Of a DNA stretch of 64,000 nt, positions 8,471-15,494 are shown one piece after another. The position numbers and the translations under genes are program-made. The notes under the pieces are model-generated. The model did no database searches. It saw only the letters and a program-made list of their open reading frames with translations, and had not been told where the DNA came from. Numbering within the stretch: the stretch's first letter is position 1; every line of letters begins with the position of its first letter. Source of the stretch: WLWS01 sp965243105 (GTDB lineage Bacteria; Pseudomonadota; Gammaproteobacteria; Eutrophobiales; Eutrophobiaceae); assembly GCA_965243105.1 (NCBI GenBank), contig CBDEUC010000003.1, positions 1,426,001-1,490,000 of the forward strand. Reading direction: 5' to 3'.

Positions 8471-9775
8471 CTACTTTGCCATCTTCATGTAATCCACCAC
8501 CAGCGCCGAGAGGGTCTTTACGCCAAGCGGTAGTACATCTTCATTGATACGGAAAAAAGGTGAGTGGTTTGGTGCCGCATCCTGCATGCTCACCCCCTTA
8601 TCGTTAATTCCAAGGAACAGGTAAATACCTGGCACCTCCTCAAGCATAAAGGCGAAATCCTCGGCCGGCGTGACGGGCCTGGCTTCCACCAGCCCGGGGC
8701 CGGCAACACGCTGCAGGGTGGGCAACATTTTCCTGACCATGGCGGGATCATTAAAGGTAACCGGGGCGTAGGGCAGGATCGTCACCTCGGCCTTTGCACC
8801 TGAGGCCTCGGCAATATTCACGGCGGTTCTTTCAATGCGCATCAGCACACCATCCCGCAGGCTCGGGTCAAGAATGCGAATCGTCCCTTCAAGATCCACG
8901 TAATCCGGAATGATGTTAGAGCGCAGCCCGCCATGGATGGAACCGACGGAAACAACCACTGGTGCCACTGTTGTATCCGTTTGCCGGGCAGGAATAAGCT
9001 GCAGGGCCTGTACGATCTGTGCCGAGACAACAATGGGATCGGTGCCGGCCCAGGGTTGTGCCCCGTGGGTTTGTGCACCGCTGATGCGCATCTTGAACGC
9101 ATCTGCACTGGCCATGATACCGCCCGAACGATAACCCAGCGTACCCGGGGGGGCAGGAAAAACATGCAGTCCGAAAATCGCTTCGGGTCTCGGGTTTTGC
9201 AGCACGCCTTCTGCAATCATCATGGAAGCACCACCTTCCTCACCTTCCGGCGCACCCTCCTCGGCGGGTTGAAAAATAAATTTCACGCTGCCTCGCAGGT
9301 CTTTTTTCATTCCACTGAGGACTTCCGCGACACCCATCAATATCGAGGTGTGGGCATCGTGCCCGCAGGCATGCATCACGCCGACTTCCTGGCCGTTATA
9401 CATCGTTCGCACCTTTGAGGCGAAGGGCAGGTCAACCTGCTCAGTCACCGGCAGCGCATCCATGTCTGCCCTGAGCGCGACAACCGGGCCGGGCTTGCCG
9501 CCTTTCAGCAGTCCCACCACGCCGGTGTGGGCGACACCGGTCTTTACTTCCATACCCAGTTTTTCAAGGTGCGCGGCAACAAGGGCTGAGGTCCTGGTTT
9601 CCCGATTGCCCAGCTCGGGGTGCTGGTGAATATCCCTGCGCCATTCCACGACTCTTGGAGTGACTTTCCTTACCAGCTTTTCAAGCTGGTCATCTGCACC
9701 TGCATGTATGCTGAACGATGTCATAGCGGCGACCGCGAAGCCGCAAATCCCCATGATTAACTTTTGCCTGGACAT
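8471..9775 (-). CDS. M20-family amidohydrolase (hippurate/IAA-amino-acid hydrolase-like), exported
   Basis: 434 residues. An N-terminal hydrophobic segment ending near SIHA suggests a signal peptide and periplasmic location. The M20D signatures are clear: WRRDIHQHPELGNRE near the start, metal-ligand block MHACGHDAHTS, HVFPAPPGTLGYR, and a C-terminal TPAEDFAFML. The dimerisation domain lies between the two metal-binding halves. Related enzymes split N-acyl or aromatic amides of amino acids; the substrate cannot be read from the sequence. GGGGGA precedes the ATG. It is followed on the same strand convergently by the GGDEF gene, with 12 bases between the stops. Confidence 0.9.
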   Translation of the reverse strand: MSRQKLIMGICGFAVAAMTSFSIHAGADDQLEKLVRKVTPRVVEWRRDIHQHPELGNRETRTSALVAAHLEKLGMEVKTGVAHTGVVGLLKGGKPGPVVALRADMDALPVTEQVDLPFASKVRTMYNGQEVGVMHACGHDAHTSILMGVAEVLSGMKKDLRGSVKFIFQPAEEGAPEGEEGGASMMIAEGVLQNPRPEAIFGLHVFPAPPGTLGYRSGGIMASADAFKMRISGAQTHGAQPWAGTDPIVVSAQIVQALQLIPARQTDTTVAPVVVSVGSIHGGLRSNIIPDYVDLEGTIRILDPSLRDGVLMRIERTAVNIAEASGAKAEVTILPYAPVTFNDPAMVRKMLPTLQRVAGPGLVEARPVTPAEDFAFMLEEVPGIYLFLGINDKGVSMQDAAPNHSPFFRINEDVLPLGVKTLSALVVDYMKMAK

Positions 9776-9804
9776 ACTTAATTCCCCCGTGGTTTAAAAC
9801 GCGA

Positions 9805-10122
9805 TTACATTGGCATCTTGATTAGCTCGGATACCTCGAGCGAGCCATTGATATCGAGGAAGGGGCAGCCCTGTGCCATCTCCAGCGCGGCGTCTATCGA
9901 GGCTGCTTCCACGATGGTGTAGCCGGACATGCCGCTGGCAGACCCCTGTGAAACCACACCATCCGGACTGACGGTCCTGGTGTCCTTGAGCGGGTTCGCC
10001 GGGCTGACGGCAGCCTCTCCCAGGGAAGCCAGCCATTCCATGTACCTGGCAAAATGTGCCTTGCCTTCTTCAGGGCTGGCCGGCTGATCACCGCCAATAT
10101 AGACAATTGCGTACTGTGCCAT
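9805..10122 (-). CDS. YCII-related (DGPF-domain) protein
   Basis: 105 residues with the alpha-beta ferredoxin-like YCII fold. Typical features are MAQYAIVYIGGD at the start, an HFARYMEWLASLG helix, and GYTIVEAASIDAALEMAQGCPFL. These proteins are often found near extracytoplasmic sigma factors or as small standalone enzymes; no catalytic role can be given. A good ribosome-binding site (GGGAGAAAG) precedes the ATG. The M20 hydrolase lies 30 bases downstream and the HD hydrolase 33 bases upstream on the same strand, so the three may form an operon. Confidence 0.82.
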   Translation of the reverse strand: MAQYAIVYIGGDQPASPEEGKAHFARYMEWLASLGEAAVSPANPLKDTRTVSPDGVVSQGSASGMSGYTIVEAASIDAALEMAQGCPFLDINGSLEVSELIKMPM

Positions 10123-10154
10123 TCACTTTCTCCCGATCCTTGTCAGGGGCAGCA

Positions 10155-10727
10155 TCAATTCTTTTCCGCCAGCTGCCTTGTTTCGATATCGATCATTGCC
10201 CGTAGCTCGGCGGTAAGCCCGATGGCATCGGTATAGTTTCTACCATAGTCAAGATTGAAGCCGTAGTCGAATCCAGGCGTGTTACGCCCCTGGTTATGCT
10301 GCACAAGCGTCTCAATCTTATCCAGGGCCTTGGCCAGCCTGGCTTCTTCGCTGGCTGCATCTTCATACTCGTCCCAGAGGGCGAGAAATTCGGTCCTGGC
10401 AGGCAAGGGCAGGGACTCGGTCAATGAAATGAAGTCCGCGCGCTCCTTGCCCGATTTCTGCGTAAGCCCGACCTGCTCAGGTGCAGGAATATCCCCATCT
10501 ACCGCCTCCCCGAGATCGTGCAAAATACAAAGCTTGAGAAGTTTCAGCAGGTCTATACCCGGAACAAGGTCAGCAAGGACAATCGCCAGTAGCGCGAGGC
10601 GCCAGCTGTGCTCCGCCGTACTTTCCCGTCGTCCGCTACTGGTGTTGCCACTACGAAGTGTATTTTTCAGGTTTTCCGCCCGTTTCAAAAACTGCAGGCG
10701 GTCTCCAAGTGTTGCATCCTGTGTCAC
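10155..10727 (-). CDS. HD-domain phosphohydrolase (YfbR / 5'-nucleotidase-like)
   Basis: 190 residues starting at a GTG. The HD motif is complete: His40 in STAEHSWRLA, then His70-Asp71 in CILHDLGEAVDGD, and a later Asp in the C-terminal helix (KALDKIETLVQHNQ). This arrangement is that of the HD_3 / YfbR subfamily, which dephosphorylates nucleoside 5'-monophosphates with a divalent metal. Likely a nucleotide-pool or housecleaning enzyme, but the substrate is inferred from family only. Divergent from the next gene on the plus strand. Confidence 0.85.
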   Translation of the reverse strand: MTQDATLGDRLQFLKRAENLKNTLRSGNTSSGRRESTAEHSWRLALLAIVLADLVPGIDLLKLLKLCILHDLGEAVDGDIPAPEQVGLTQKSGKERADFISLTESLPLPARTEFLALWDEYEDAASEEARLAKALDKIETLVQHNQGRNTPGFDYGFNLDYGRNYTDAIGLTAELRAMIDIETRQLAEKN

Positions 10728-10834
10728 GATAATGCCCCGGCGCTTAAGTGATTGCCCCCCGATTATATTCGATCAACAATTCATGACGCATTCGCTGTTC
10801 TCAACCGTGAAAAATTCATTTTTAACGCCGAGTG

Positions 10835-12406
10835 ATGAAAATGACTTTCGAATGGAATCAGGTGCCGGTATTCAGGGTAGATCAACAAGTCTTCCTCGCC
10901 TTACTGTTGCTGTTCTCCAGCGGAACCGCCAATGTTTTTGCGAAAACACCCCTGGACATTCTTGATGACGACTGGCTCGAAGTAAGATCTCCCAACTTCC
11001 ATATCATTACCGACACAACTGTTAAGAACGCCGAATTTTTTGTCAGGGACCTGGAGCAGTTTCGCCATTACCTGCAGCAATTTGGAAATATCCGGATCAA
11101 GCAGGATATTCAGCCGCTCAAGATTTACGCGTTTCAGAGAGCCTCTACCTACAAGGCTTTTGAATTACCAAAAAACAGCGCTGGCGTGTTTTTCCAGGCA
11201 TCCACCGGGAATTTTGCCATCACCACCATGAGCGGCTATCGAAGGTCAAATAAATTACAGAACTTCGCTCAACAGATCCTGCGTCACGAATATGTGCATT
11301 TCGCTTTTTTTAACAGCAATTTTAAAGGACACGTGCCCACCTGGTACCAGGAAGGCATGGCTGAATTCATGTCCACCATGCGTGTCTACAAGGGAAAACT
11401 ACACTACGGTGAAATTAGCCTGCCACGATTAGCCGGGGTCAACTTGAGAATGAAAGTGGATATCGAGGCCCTGTTCAAGGCAGATAGAATTCCGGAGAGC
11501 CGTCGAAAAGGTAACAGTTTTTACGCGCATGCCCTGGCATTTATCCACTACTGTTCAGCAAACCCGGAAGTGCAGCGACAGTTATTAACTTACCTGAAGC
11601 TCGTGGCAAAAGGAGCGAGTGTTGATAGCGCCTATGAGCAGTCGTTCCAAATGAACTATGAGGAAATGGGCAAGGCAATTAAGAGCTACCTGAAAAAAAT
11701 GAAGTTTGGGTACTACCAGGTCCACCTTTCCAACGAGCACTCACCTGAAAACGTCAGTGTTACACGGCTTTCCGAGGAGCAGCTGGCCTTCCACCTGGCC
11801 GATCTGACCAATGCGCTTGGCTTCAGTGAAGACAAAGACCGGGAGGTAACGCTTGAACTACTGGACCGAGCCATTGAATCTGGCATAGCCGAGTCAAGCA
11901 TGGCCCTGCTACATAAATTTCATATATTGCTTAATAGCAATAAGCGGGAAGACGCCGCTCAAATATCCAGGGAAATGGAGCGTCAACTGCCTGAATTCCC
12001 CGGCACCTATGACGCCCAGGCCGATCTGTTTGTCGAAGACATGAGCGCGTTACTTGAGGCTAACGATCCGGCCTGGATGGAAGCATTTAAAAAAGCCAGG
12101 GGCAAATATCGCAGGGCTATTCATATGGAAAATGGGTTTTTGCCCGCATTAAGGGGGCTGGCTCACGTTTACTCTATACACCCTGGAGAGGACATTGATG
12201 TCACTGAGGGAATTACAGCCTACGAATTAGCAAGCTATCACCTCAACTATCCTTTATATGACTTTGAACATGCAATTCTTCTCCTGAGAGGCAACAGGCC
12301 TCGGGAAGCAAGGCAATTGCTTGAAGACGTCATAGCTCGCGCAAGGGACGAAGAGCTTGTGCAGAAAGCCCGTGAGCTAAAACTAGGAATCATTATTGAG
12401 AATTAA
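10835..12406 (+). CDS. Putative exported peptidase-MA-like protein with HExxH motif and TPR region
   Basis: About 523 residues. The first in-frame codons read GTG-ATG-AAA-ATG (10832-10843), so the exact start is uncertain. A hydrophobic N-terminal segment ending near FAKTP is probably a signal peptide. Residues 30-280 resemble the DUF1570 / peptidase-MA group: a WLEVRSPNFHIITD strand, then HEYVH (His151, Glu152, His155) and a downstream WYQEGMAEFMST helix that would supply the third zinc ligand. The C-terminal 250 residues are helical and TPR-like. It may be an active zinc peptidase; the substrate is unknown. It has no operon partner. Confidence 0.72.
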   Translation: MKMTFEWNQVPVFRVDQQVFLALLLLFSSGTANVFAKTPLDILDDDWLEVRSPNFHIITDTTVKNAEFFVRDLEQFRHYLQQFGNIRIKQDIQPLKIYAFQRASTYKAFELPKNSAGVFFQASTGNFAITTMSGYRRSNKLQNFAQQILRHEYVHFAFFNSNFKGHVPTWYQEGMAEFMSTMRVYKGKLHYGEISLPRLAGVNLRMKVDIEALFKADRIPESRRKGNSFYAHALAFIHYCSANPEVQRQLLTYLKLVAKGASVDSAYEQSFQMNYEEMGKAIKSYLKKMKFGYYQVHLSNEHSPENVSVTRLSEEQLAFHLADLTNALGFSEDKDREVTLELLDRAIESGIAESSMALLHKFHILLNSNKREDAAQISREMERQLPEFPGTYDAQADLFVEDMSALLEANDPAWMEAFKKARGKYRRAIHMENGFLPALRGLAHVYSIHPGEDIDVTEGITAYELASYHLNYPLYDFEHAILLLRGNRPREARQLLEDVIARARDEELVQKARELKLGIIIEN

Positions 12407-12534
12407 TAAGCAGGGTTCTCAAAAGCTGCATAGTCAATTCAACATGCCTGGCTTGAGTTGTATCTCTTAACGCCTGTCCACCGCAGCACAGGTAATGAAA
12501 AGAAGCGCGAAACCAAGGCGTTGCCCTTTTTGTA

Positions 12535-12551
12535 TGTCGGGAATCTTTACA
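12535..12551 (+). promoter_or_regulatory. Possible activator-binding inverted repeat upstream of the PEP-CTERM gene
   Basis: Imperfect inverted repeat TGTCGG-N5-TTTACA centred about 90 bases upstream of the sigma-54-like promoter, a usual distance for an enhancer-binding protein site. Binding by a PrsR-like regulator is inferred from position only. Confidence 0.35.
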
Positions 12552-12625
12552 AATCCGGCCTGGATAGACGCTGGCAGCTATAATAAGTGCTCATATATGA
12601 CTGATTTTCGAAGACTATTATTATT

Positions 12626-12640
12626 TGGCATATGCTTTGC
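12626..12640 (+). promoter_or_regulatory. Sigma-54 (-24/-12) promoter for the PEP-CTERM gene
   Basis: TGGCATATGCTTTGC matches the RpoN consensus TGGCAC-N5-TTGC at all but one fixed base. The invariant GG (12627-12628) and GC (12639-12640) have the required ten-base spacing. Transcription would start near 12652, about 33 bases before the ATG at 12685. PEP-CTERM genes in other bacteria are known to use sigma-54 with the PrsK/PrsR system. Confidence 0.7.
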
Positions 12641-12684
12641 TTCACTGCCTTATTCTACAAATACTGTTAAAGCTGGAAAACATA

Positions 12685-13341
12685 ATGAAAATAATCAATC
12701 TGGTAAAACTTGCTGTAGCATTATTTCTATTCGCTGCTGTGCCCAGCATGTCTATGGCGACAATAGTCACATTTACAGATCGCACAAGCTTCAACGCTGC
12801 TGCAGGGGCAACCACGCTATTGGATTTTGAAGGTATCGTGAGTTCATCGACCAGCCACGTAAACCAGGGCGTCAGCGCCACATTCGGGGACGTGACTTTC
12901 ACACAACCGGAAGGTCGTCAGTGGGTTTTCGGAGAGGATTTCTATGCGACAAATGGATTAACCTCCGCGTATTTTAACCAGAACTGTTGTGCTCCCAGTG
13001 GTATCACTGCAACATTTGCTAACGGTGTCCACGCCATAGGGATGGATCTTGGAATTCAAAACTACTGGAACGGAACCTCCAATGACATTGTCATGACATT
13101 GTCCACTGGAGATACCCTGACCTTTACCGCGCCATTACTGATGAATACGTTCAATACGCTTCAATTTTTTGGTTTCACATCATCAGTAGCGATTACCACA
13201 ATACATTTTGCCAATGATGCACAAGCTACAGTCATCGATGACTTTACTTACAGCACAAGCCTCAGCACGGTACCAGAACCAATCACCCTTCTGCTTCTAA
13301 GCACCGGGTTGATTGGCCTGGGTTTGAGGAGAAAGAACTGA
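12685..13341 (+). CDS. PEP-CTERM sorting-domain exported protein
   Basis: 218 residues from the ATG at 12685, which is followed directly by a signal peptide (about 1-26, ending SMA). The mature domain is rich in Thr, Ser, Asn and aromatic residues and looks like a beta-sandwich of the kind found in extracellular PEP-CTERM proteins. The last 25 residues are the sorting signal: VPEP, a hydrophobic helix, then the basic tail RRKN. Such proteins are cut and processed by an exosortase (XrtA/EpsH) during export with exopolysaccharide. No exosortase or polysaccharide genes are in this window, so it is a solitary member of a dispersed regulon. A sigma-54 promoter precedes it and a terminator follows. 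Confidence 0.9.
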   Translation: MKIINLVKLAVALFLFAAVPSMSMATIVTFTDRTSFNAAAGATTLLDFEGIVSSSTSHVNQGVSATFGDVTFTQPEGRQWVFGEDFYATNGLTSAYFNQNCCAPSGITATFANGVHAIGMDLGIQNYWNGTSNDIVMTLSTGDTLTFTAPLLMNTFNTLQFFGFTSSVAITTIHFANDAQATVIDDFTYSTSLSTVPEPITLLLLSTGLIGLGLRRKN

Positions 13342-13377
13342 CTTGTTAATTAAGATTAATTAACATTAGTTATTAAT

Positions 13378-13403
13378 AAAGCCCGCTTTGTGCGGGCTTT
13401 TTA
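13378..13403 (+). terminator. Intrinsic terminator of the PEP-CTERM gene
   Basis: Hairpin AAAGCCCGC-TTTGT-GCGGGCTTT followed by further T residues, about 37 bases after the stop. Confidence 0.92.
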
Positions 13404-13611
13404 TCTTAAGCGGCGCGCCCGACAGGAGTCGATTCCCCGCTCCCTGGCTTTGAAAGGCAGCATTCTATTCGACTGGGCAATGGGCGCGTGAGTCCGGTTA
13501 TATGCAAGCCATCGCTTTCATTGCCCGCTTTCACCCAAAGTTTCCACCTTTGGCGACAATGGGTATACTTGCGGCACGATTAATAACACCACCGGCTATG
13601 GGGACTTATTT

Positions 13612-14160
13612 ATGAGCCAGGAACAAGACAAGATATTTTTTAGAAACTATTCCATCGTCATTGGAATTCTTGCAGTGTTTCTCCTGCTCTGCGGCATTAT
13701 TGCCAGGCAGGTAACACCGGTAAGCGAAGCGCAGGAAGCACGCCGCGACCAGATGACCATGAAAAACACCGCCCCCGTGGGCGAAACCAGGATGGAGGGT
13801 GACGCTCCCATCGAGGTGGCTGCGGAAGAAGCCATGGATAAACCCATGGAAGAGGCTGCCGCAGAGGCTTTGGCAGCTGAGCCTGCCGCAACTGCCGATG
13901 CAGGTGACCCGGGCAAGCAGGTATACAGTAACCTGTGCTTTTCCTGCCATGGCACTGGCCTGCCGGGCGTGCCGCAACTGGGCGACAAGGCAGGCTGGGA
14001 GCCTCGTATCGCACAGGGCATGGACATGCTCTACGAACGTGCCATAAAAGGTTTCGTCGGGGAAAGTGGTATTCCCATGCCGCCAAAGGGTGGCAACATG
14101 TCCCTGTCTGACGACGAGGTCAAGGCCGCCGTGGATTACATGGTAAGCGCCGCGCAGTAA
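13612..14160 (+). CDS. Cytochrome c5 family protein, membrane-anchored
   Basis: 182 residues. An N-terminal transmembrane helix (about 16-36) anchors the protein facing the periplasm. An Ala/Glu/Pro-rich, low-complexity linker (about 45-98) leads to one class I c-type haem domain: CFSCH at residues 109-113, followed by GLPGVPQLGDKAGWEPRI and an axial Met in IPMPPKGGN. The GVPxxGDxxxWxPRI block is typical of cytochrome c5. Likely an electron donor to terminal oxidases, complementing cytochrome c4 elsewhere in the window. A good ribosome-binding site (GGGGA) precedes the ATG, and a bidirectional terminator follows. Confidence 0.9.
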   Translation: MSQEQDKIFFRNYSIVIGILAVFLLLCGIIARQVTPVSEAQEARRDQMTMKNTAPVGETRMEGDAPIEVAAEEAMDKPMEEAAAEALAAEPAATADAGDPGKQVYSNLCFSCHGTGLPGVPQLGDKAGWEPRIAQGMDMLYERAIKGFVGESGIPMPPKGGNMSLSDDEVKAAVDYMVSAAQ

Positions 14161-14184
14161 GAAAAATAAAATTACTCAATGAAA

Positions 14185-14210
14185 AAGAAGGCTTCGGCCT
14201 TCTTTTTTTT
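14185..14210. terminator. Bidirectional intrinsic terminator between cytochrome c5 and the TRAP receptor gene
   Basis: Stem AAGAAGGC / GCCTTCTT with a TTCG loop, eight T residues on the plus side and a run of Ts on the minus side. It sits between two convergent genes and can serve both. Confidence 0.93.
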
Positions 14211-14215
14211 GCCTG

Positions 14216-15307
14216 CTAATAACGACTTCGCTGGTACGCGGTCTCCGTCATGTCTCCCCACTGCCGGTAGTCTTCCTGGAATGACAGGTAGGCTTCATAA
14301 ACACGCTTGAATTCAGGGTTACCCGCAGCTTCCTCTTCGAGTGTTGAGCGGGTTATCTTTCTCAGCTCCGCCATGACGTCCGCAGGAAACTCCAGCACCT
14401 CGATATTTTTCTTTTCCTTGAGCTCCTGCAGTGAGCGGGTGTTGTGGTATTCCATTTGAGTGTACATCCACTCGGAGTTGGCCACCGCCGCTGTTTCAAC
14501 GATCGCCTTTAGATCGTCGGGAAGCTGCTGCCAGCGCGCGGAGTTGATAATCAGTTCAAACTCGGTGCCGGGCTCGTGCCAGCCGGGAAAGTAGTAATAT
14601 TTTGCCGCTCGATTTAAGCCCAGGCGCAAATCATGAAAAGGAGCCACCCATTCAGTGGCATCAATGATGCCGCGTTCCAGCGCCGTGTAAATTTCACCAC
14701 CGGACATCAAGACCGGGTTGCCCCCGGCATTCTTTAACACCTTGCCTCCGAGACCCGGCATGCGCATGCGAAGCCCCTGCAGATCTTCCACGGAATCTAT
14801 GCGCTTGTTGAACCATCCACCCATCTGGATGCCGGTGTTCCCCATGGGGATCGGGTACAGGTTAAAAGGCTCGTAAATTTCACGCCAAAGTTCGAGACCG
14901 CCACCGTTGTACAACCAGGCATGCATTCCCCTGGCGGTCATGCCAAAGGGAACGGTGGAAAAAAACTGCGCCTGGGGCACCTTTCCAGCCCAGTAGTACG
15001 CGGACCCATGGCCCATTTCTATTGAACCCTGGGATACAGCATCAAAGGTCTGCAGGGCTGGCACCAGTTCGCCACCTGCAAAAACCTGGATATCAAGCCG
15101 ACCGTTACTCATTCGCCTGACATCGTCGGCAAACTTCATCACGCCTTCCTGGAAAATGGGAAAGTTAGCAGGCCAGGTGGTAACCATTTTCCAGCGATAA
15201 ACCTTGCTGGTATCAATCGCACCTGTTGCTCCACCCTGCTGCCCCGACTGCCCACAGGAACCGAGCAAAAGGACAAGCAACATTGCTGAAATAATGCGTG
15301 TAATCAT
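14216..15307 (-). CDS. TRAP transporter solute-binding protein (DctP family), lipoprotein
   Basis: 363 residues. The N-terminus has a lipoprotein signal (LLLGSC, Cys at about 18). It continues with DctP-family hallmarks: the YRWKMVTTWPANFPIFQEGV opening, the central GMWF-type segment GIQMGGWFNKRID, and MSGGEIYTALERGIIDATEW, which places the conserved substrate-binding Arg region. It belongs to the subgroup that binds organic acids. The DctQ and DctM membrane subunits are not adjacent, so this is an orphan receptor here. It lies downstream of uvrD on the same strand, with about 185 bases between. Confidence 0.88.
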   Translation of the reverse strand: MITRIISAMLLVLLLGSCGQSGQQGGATGAIDTSKVYRWKMVTTWPANFPIFQEGVMKFADDVRRMSNGRLDIQVFAGGELVPALQTFDAVSQGSIEMGHGSAYYWAGKVPQAQFFSTVPFGMTARGMHAWLYNGGGLELWREIYEPFNLYPIPMGNTGIQMGGWFNKRIDSVEDLQGLRMRMPGLGGKVLKNAGGNPVLMSGGEIYTALERGIIDATEWVAPFHDLRLGLNRAAKYYYFPGWHEPGTEFELIINSARWQQLPDDLKAIVETAAVANSEWMYTQMEYHNTRSLQELKEKKNIEVLEFPADVMAELRKITRSTLEEEAAGNPEFKRVYEAYLSFQEDYRQWGDMTETAYQRSRY

Positions 15308-15494
15308 TTTTGTAGTCTCAATATAAATTCAAGGCTCATTTGATTCGAATCCAAGCGCAAACATTCAGAACCGCTGAAAATCAGGAATTTTTTCTCCAGT
15401 CGAGGCCCGAGCCATTCGAAAAGCGGAATGTATAAGATAATACATGAGCATTTGAGAATGGCGAGAACAAAGACTGGGGGGAAAATAACGATTT

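Noticed and set aside
12495..12830. 111-codon ORF overlapping the PEP-CTERM start
   Set aside because: It spans the sigma-54 promoter and the signal-peptide region of the PEP-CTERM gene in another frame, and has no recognisable feature.
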